Positions 3,960 to 5,183 of a DNA stretch of 5,183 bases are shown here, in pieces. The position numbers were made by a program, and so were the translations under genes. Position 1 is the stretch's first letter, and each line of letters opens with the position of its first letter. The notes under the pieces were generated by a model, which had not been told where the DNA came from, ran no database searches, and saw nothing but the letters and a program-made list of their open reading frames with translations. The DNA comes from Fimbriimonadales bacterium (lineage in GTDB: Bacteria; Armatimonadota; Fimbriimonadia; Fimbriimonadales; GBS-DC), in the NCBI GenBank assembly GCA_025060055.1, contig JANXCK010000017.1, positions 1 to 5,183 on the forward strand, in the 5' to 3' direction.

Positions 3960-5183
3960 ATGGCATACCGTGACTTTCAGGAGTTTCTACAGCGCCTTGA
4001 GCAGGAGAACGAGCTCAAGCGTATCCACTACCCGTTAGACCCCTATTTAGAGATTACCGAAGTCGCTGACCGTGTGATGAAGTCGGGCGGTCCCGCGCTG
4101 CTGATTGAGCGTCCCAAAGGCTACGAGACGCCTGTTGCCATCAACACGATGGGTTCCAAACGGCGGATGAGCCTTGCGCTGGGCGTGGACGACTACGAGA
4201 CGATTGCGCAGGAGATCGAGGCGTTGCTCAAGCCCGAACTGCCCCAAGTGGAAGGCGGGCTGCTGGGCAAGCTTCGCGCGTTGCCTGAAGTAATGCCTCA
4301 GCTCAGTCGGCTGTGGCAAGTTGCCCGCAGCGTCCCGCCCACTGTTGTCAAGGAGGGCGTTGCCCAAGAGGTCGTCAAAACGGGCGACCAGGTGGACTTG
4401 TACGAGTTGCCGATATTGCACTGCTGGCCCCACGATGGTGGACGCTACATCACGCTCCCGCTCGTGTTCACGCACGACCCGAACACAGGCAAGCGCAACG
4501 TGGGCATGTATCGCATTCAGGTACTGGATAAGCGCACTACGGGCATGCACTGGCAGATTCACAAGGTGGGCGCAGAGCATTACCACAAAGCCGAGAAGCA
4601 AGGTGCGCCAATCCAAGTTGCCGTGGCACTGGGAGACGACCCTGCGCTTACCTTCAGTGCAATCGCGCCTTTACCCCCTGCTATCGACGAGCTGATGTTC
4701 GCAGGTTTCCTGCGCAAGAAGCCTGTCGAGTTAGTACCCGCCAAAACCGTCGATATCAAAGTGCCTGCAAATGCCGAGATTGTTATCGAGGGCTACATCA
4801 ACCCAGGCGAGCGTTGTCTGGAGGGTCCGTTCGGCGATCACACAGGCTACTATAGCCTTGCCGACTACTACCCTGTGTTCCATGTCACGGCGATTACTCA
4901 TCGGGCGAAGCCGGTGTATCCCGCCACGATTGTGGGCGTGCCGCCTATGGAAGACGGCTGGATGGGCAAAGCGGTGGAACGGCTATTCCTACCGCTGGTG
5001 CGCCTGACCGTGCCCGAAATCGTGGATATGAACCTGCCTGTAGAGGGAGTGTTCCACAACTTCTGCTTCGTGAGCATCCGCAAGCGCTATCCCGGACACG
5101 CCTTCAAGGTGATGAACGCCATCTGGGGCTTGGGACAGCTGATGTTCAGCAAGTTTATCGTGGTGTTCGACGAGGATGTGAAT
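3960..5183 (+). CDS. ubiD: UbiD-family decarboxylase, menaquinone biosynthesis (SCO4490) type, N-terminal part
   Basis: This encodes a prenylated-FMN-dependent aromatic decarboxylase; 408 codons are present and the 3' end is outside the window. The translation reads like the Streptomyces SCO4490-type enzyme (roughly 485 residues, from memory), thought to decarboxylate a prenylated or unprenylated 1,4-dihydroxy-6-naphthoate intermediate in the futalosine menaquinone route. Seen: FLQRLEQENELKRI at 9-22; EITEVADRV at 31-39; GGPALL at 43-48; INTMGSKRRMSLALG at 61-75; LKPELPQ at 90-96; RNVGMYRIQ at 179-187, with Asn180 and Arg185 matching cofactor-site Asn and Arg of the family; TGMHWQIHK at 194-202; PAxAEIVIEG at 269-278; EGPFGDHTGYY at 288-298, carrying the acidic residues of the Glu-Arg-Glu catalytic network; VGVPPMEDG at 325-333. 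The ATG at 3960 follows TGGAGG (3948-3953) by 6 bases. The symbol is a family label; the job is probably menaquinone, not ubiquinone. A UbiX-type partner is expected elsewhere. Confidence 0.93.
   Translation, partial: MAYRDFQEFLQRLEQENELKRIHYPLDPYLEITEVADRVMKSGGPALLIERPKGYETPVAINTMGSKRRMSLALGVDDYETIAQEIEALLKPELPQVEGGLLGKLRALPEVMPQLSRLWQVARSVPPTVVKEGVAQEVVKTGDQVDLYELPILHCWPHDGGRYITLPLVFTHDPNTGKRNVGMYRIQVLDKRTTGMHWQIHKVGAEHYHKAEKQGAPIQVAVALGDDPALTFSAIAPLPPAIDELMFAGFLRKKPVELVPAKTVDIKVPANAEIVIEGYINPGERCLEGPFGDHTGYYSLADYYPVFHVTAITHRAKPVYPATIVGVPPMEDGWMGKAVERLFLPLVRLTVPEIVDMNLPVEGVFHNFCFVSIRKRYPGHAFKVMNAIWGLGQLMFSKFIVVFDEDVN

Noticed and set aside
4047..4616. Minus-strand open frame of 189 codons
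   Set aside because: It is a shadow antisense to the UbiD-type gene, whose frame carries the conserved motifs throughout.

Overview
The window looks like ordinary chromosomal DNA from a GC-rich, free-living bacterium. It has five protein genes, two of them cut by the window edges, and about 740 bases of gene-free sequence packed with palindromic repeats. The proteins are housekeeping and metabolic types: glutamyl-tRNA synthetase, a universal stress protein, a glycerophosphodiester phosphodiesterase, an FMN-dependent lactate monooxygenase-like enzyme, and a UbiD decarboxylase of the menaquinone (futalosine-route) type. Oxygen-using lactate oxidation together with a menaquinone gene suggests an aerobic or facultative menaquinone user. 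The repeats belong to types whose spurious translations (HGQDARAT, TGILPV, LTPSPSP-like) I recall from Planctomycetes, Verrucomicrobia, Armatimonadota and Chloroflexota genomes. I lean weakly to Armatimonadota or a similar lineage, but the sequence does not prove this.

Layout. Bases 1-621 (minus) are the N-terminal 207 codons of gltX. Bases 622-725 are a divergent promoter region with a symmetric dyad. Bases 726-1175 (plus) are a UspA-family gene. Bases 1175-1498 are a dense array of twelve hairpins, including an 80-base duplication. Bases 1534-2265 (plus) are a GDPD phosphodiesterase. Bases 2266-2650 lie between convergent genes and hold two large palindromic elements, the first bounded by perfect 13-base inverted repeats. 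Bases 2651-3817 (minus) are the FMN alpha-hydroxyacid enzyme. Bases 3818-3959 are a second divergent promoter region. Bases 3960-5183 (plus) are the first 408 codons of the UbiD-type gene.

The genes do not form one pathway, and only usp and the GDPD gene are in tandem. Those two are separated by the hairpin array, so co-transcription is uncertain. The possible link between the lactate enzyme and the UbiD decarboxylase (flavin-based redox and quinone metabolism, sharing a divergent promoter region) is inference only. I found no defence system, phage, transposase or CRISPR. The part most worth study is the modular hairpin array, where stem sequences change in matched pairs while loops and some spacers stay constant.
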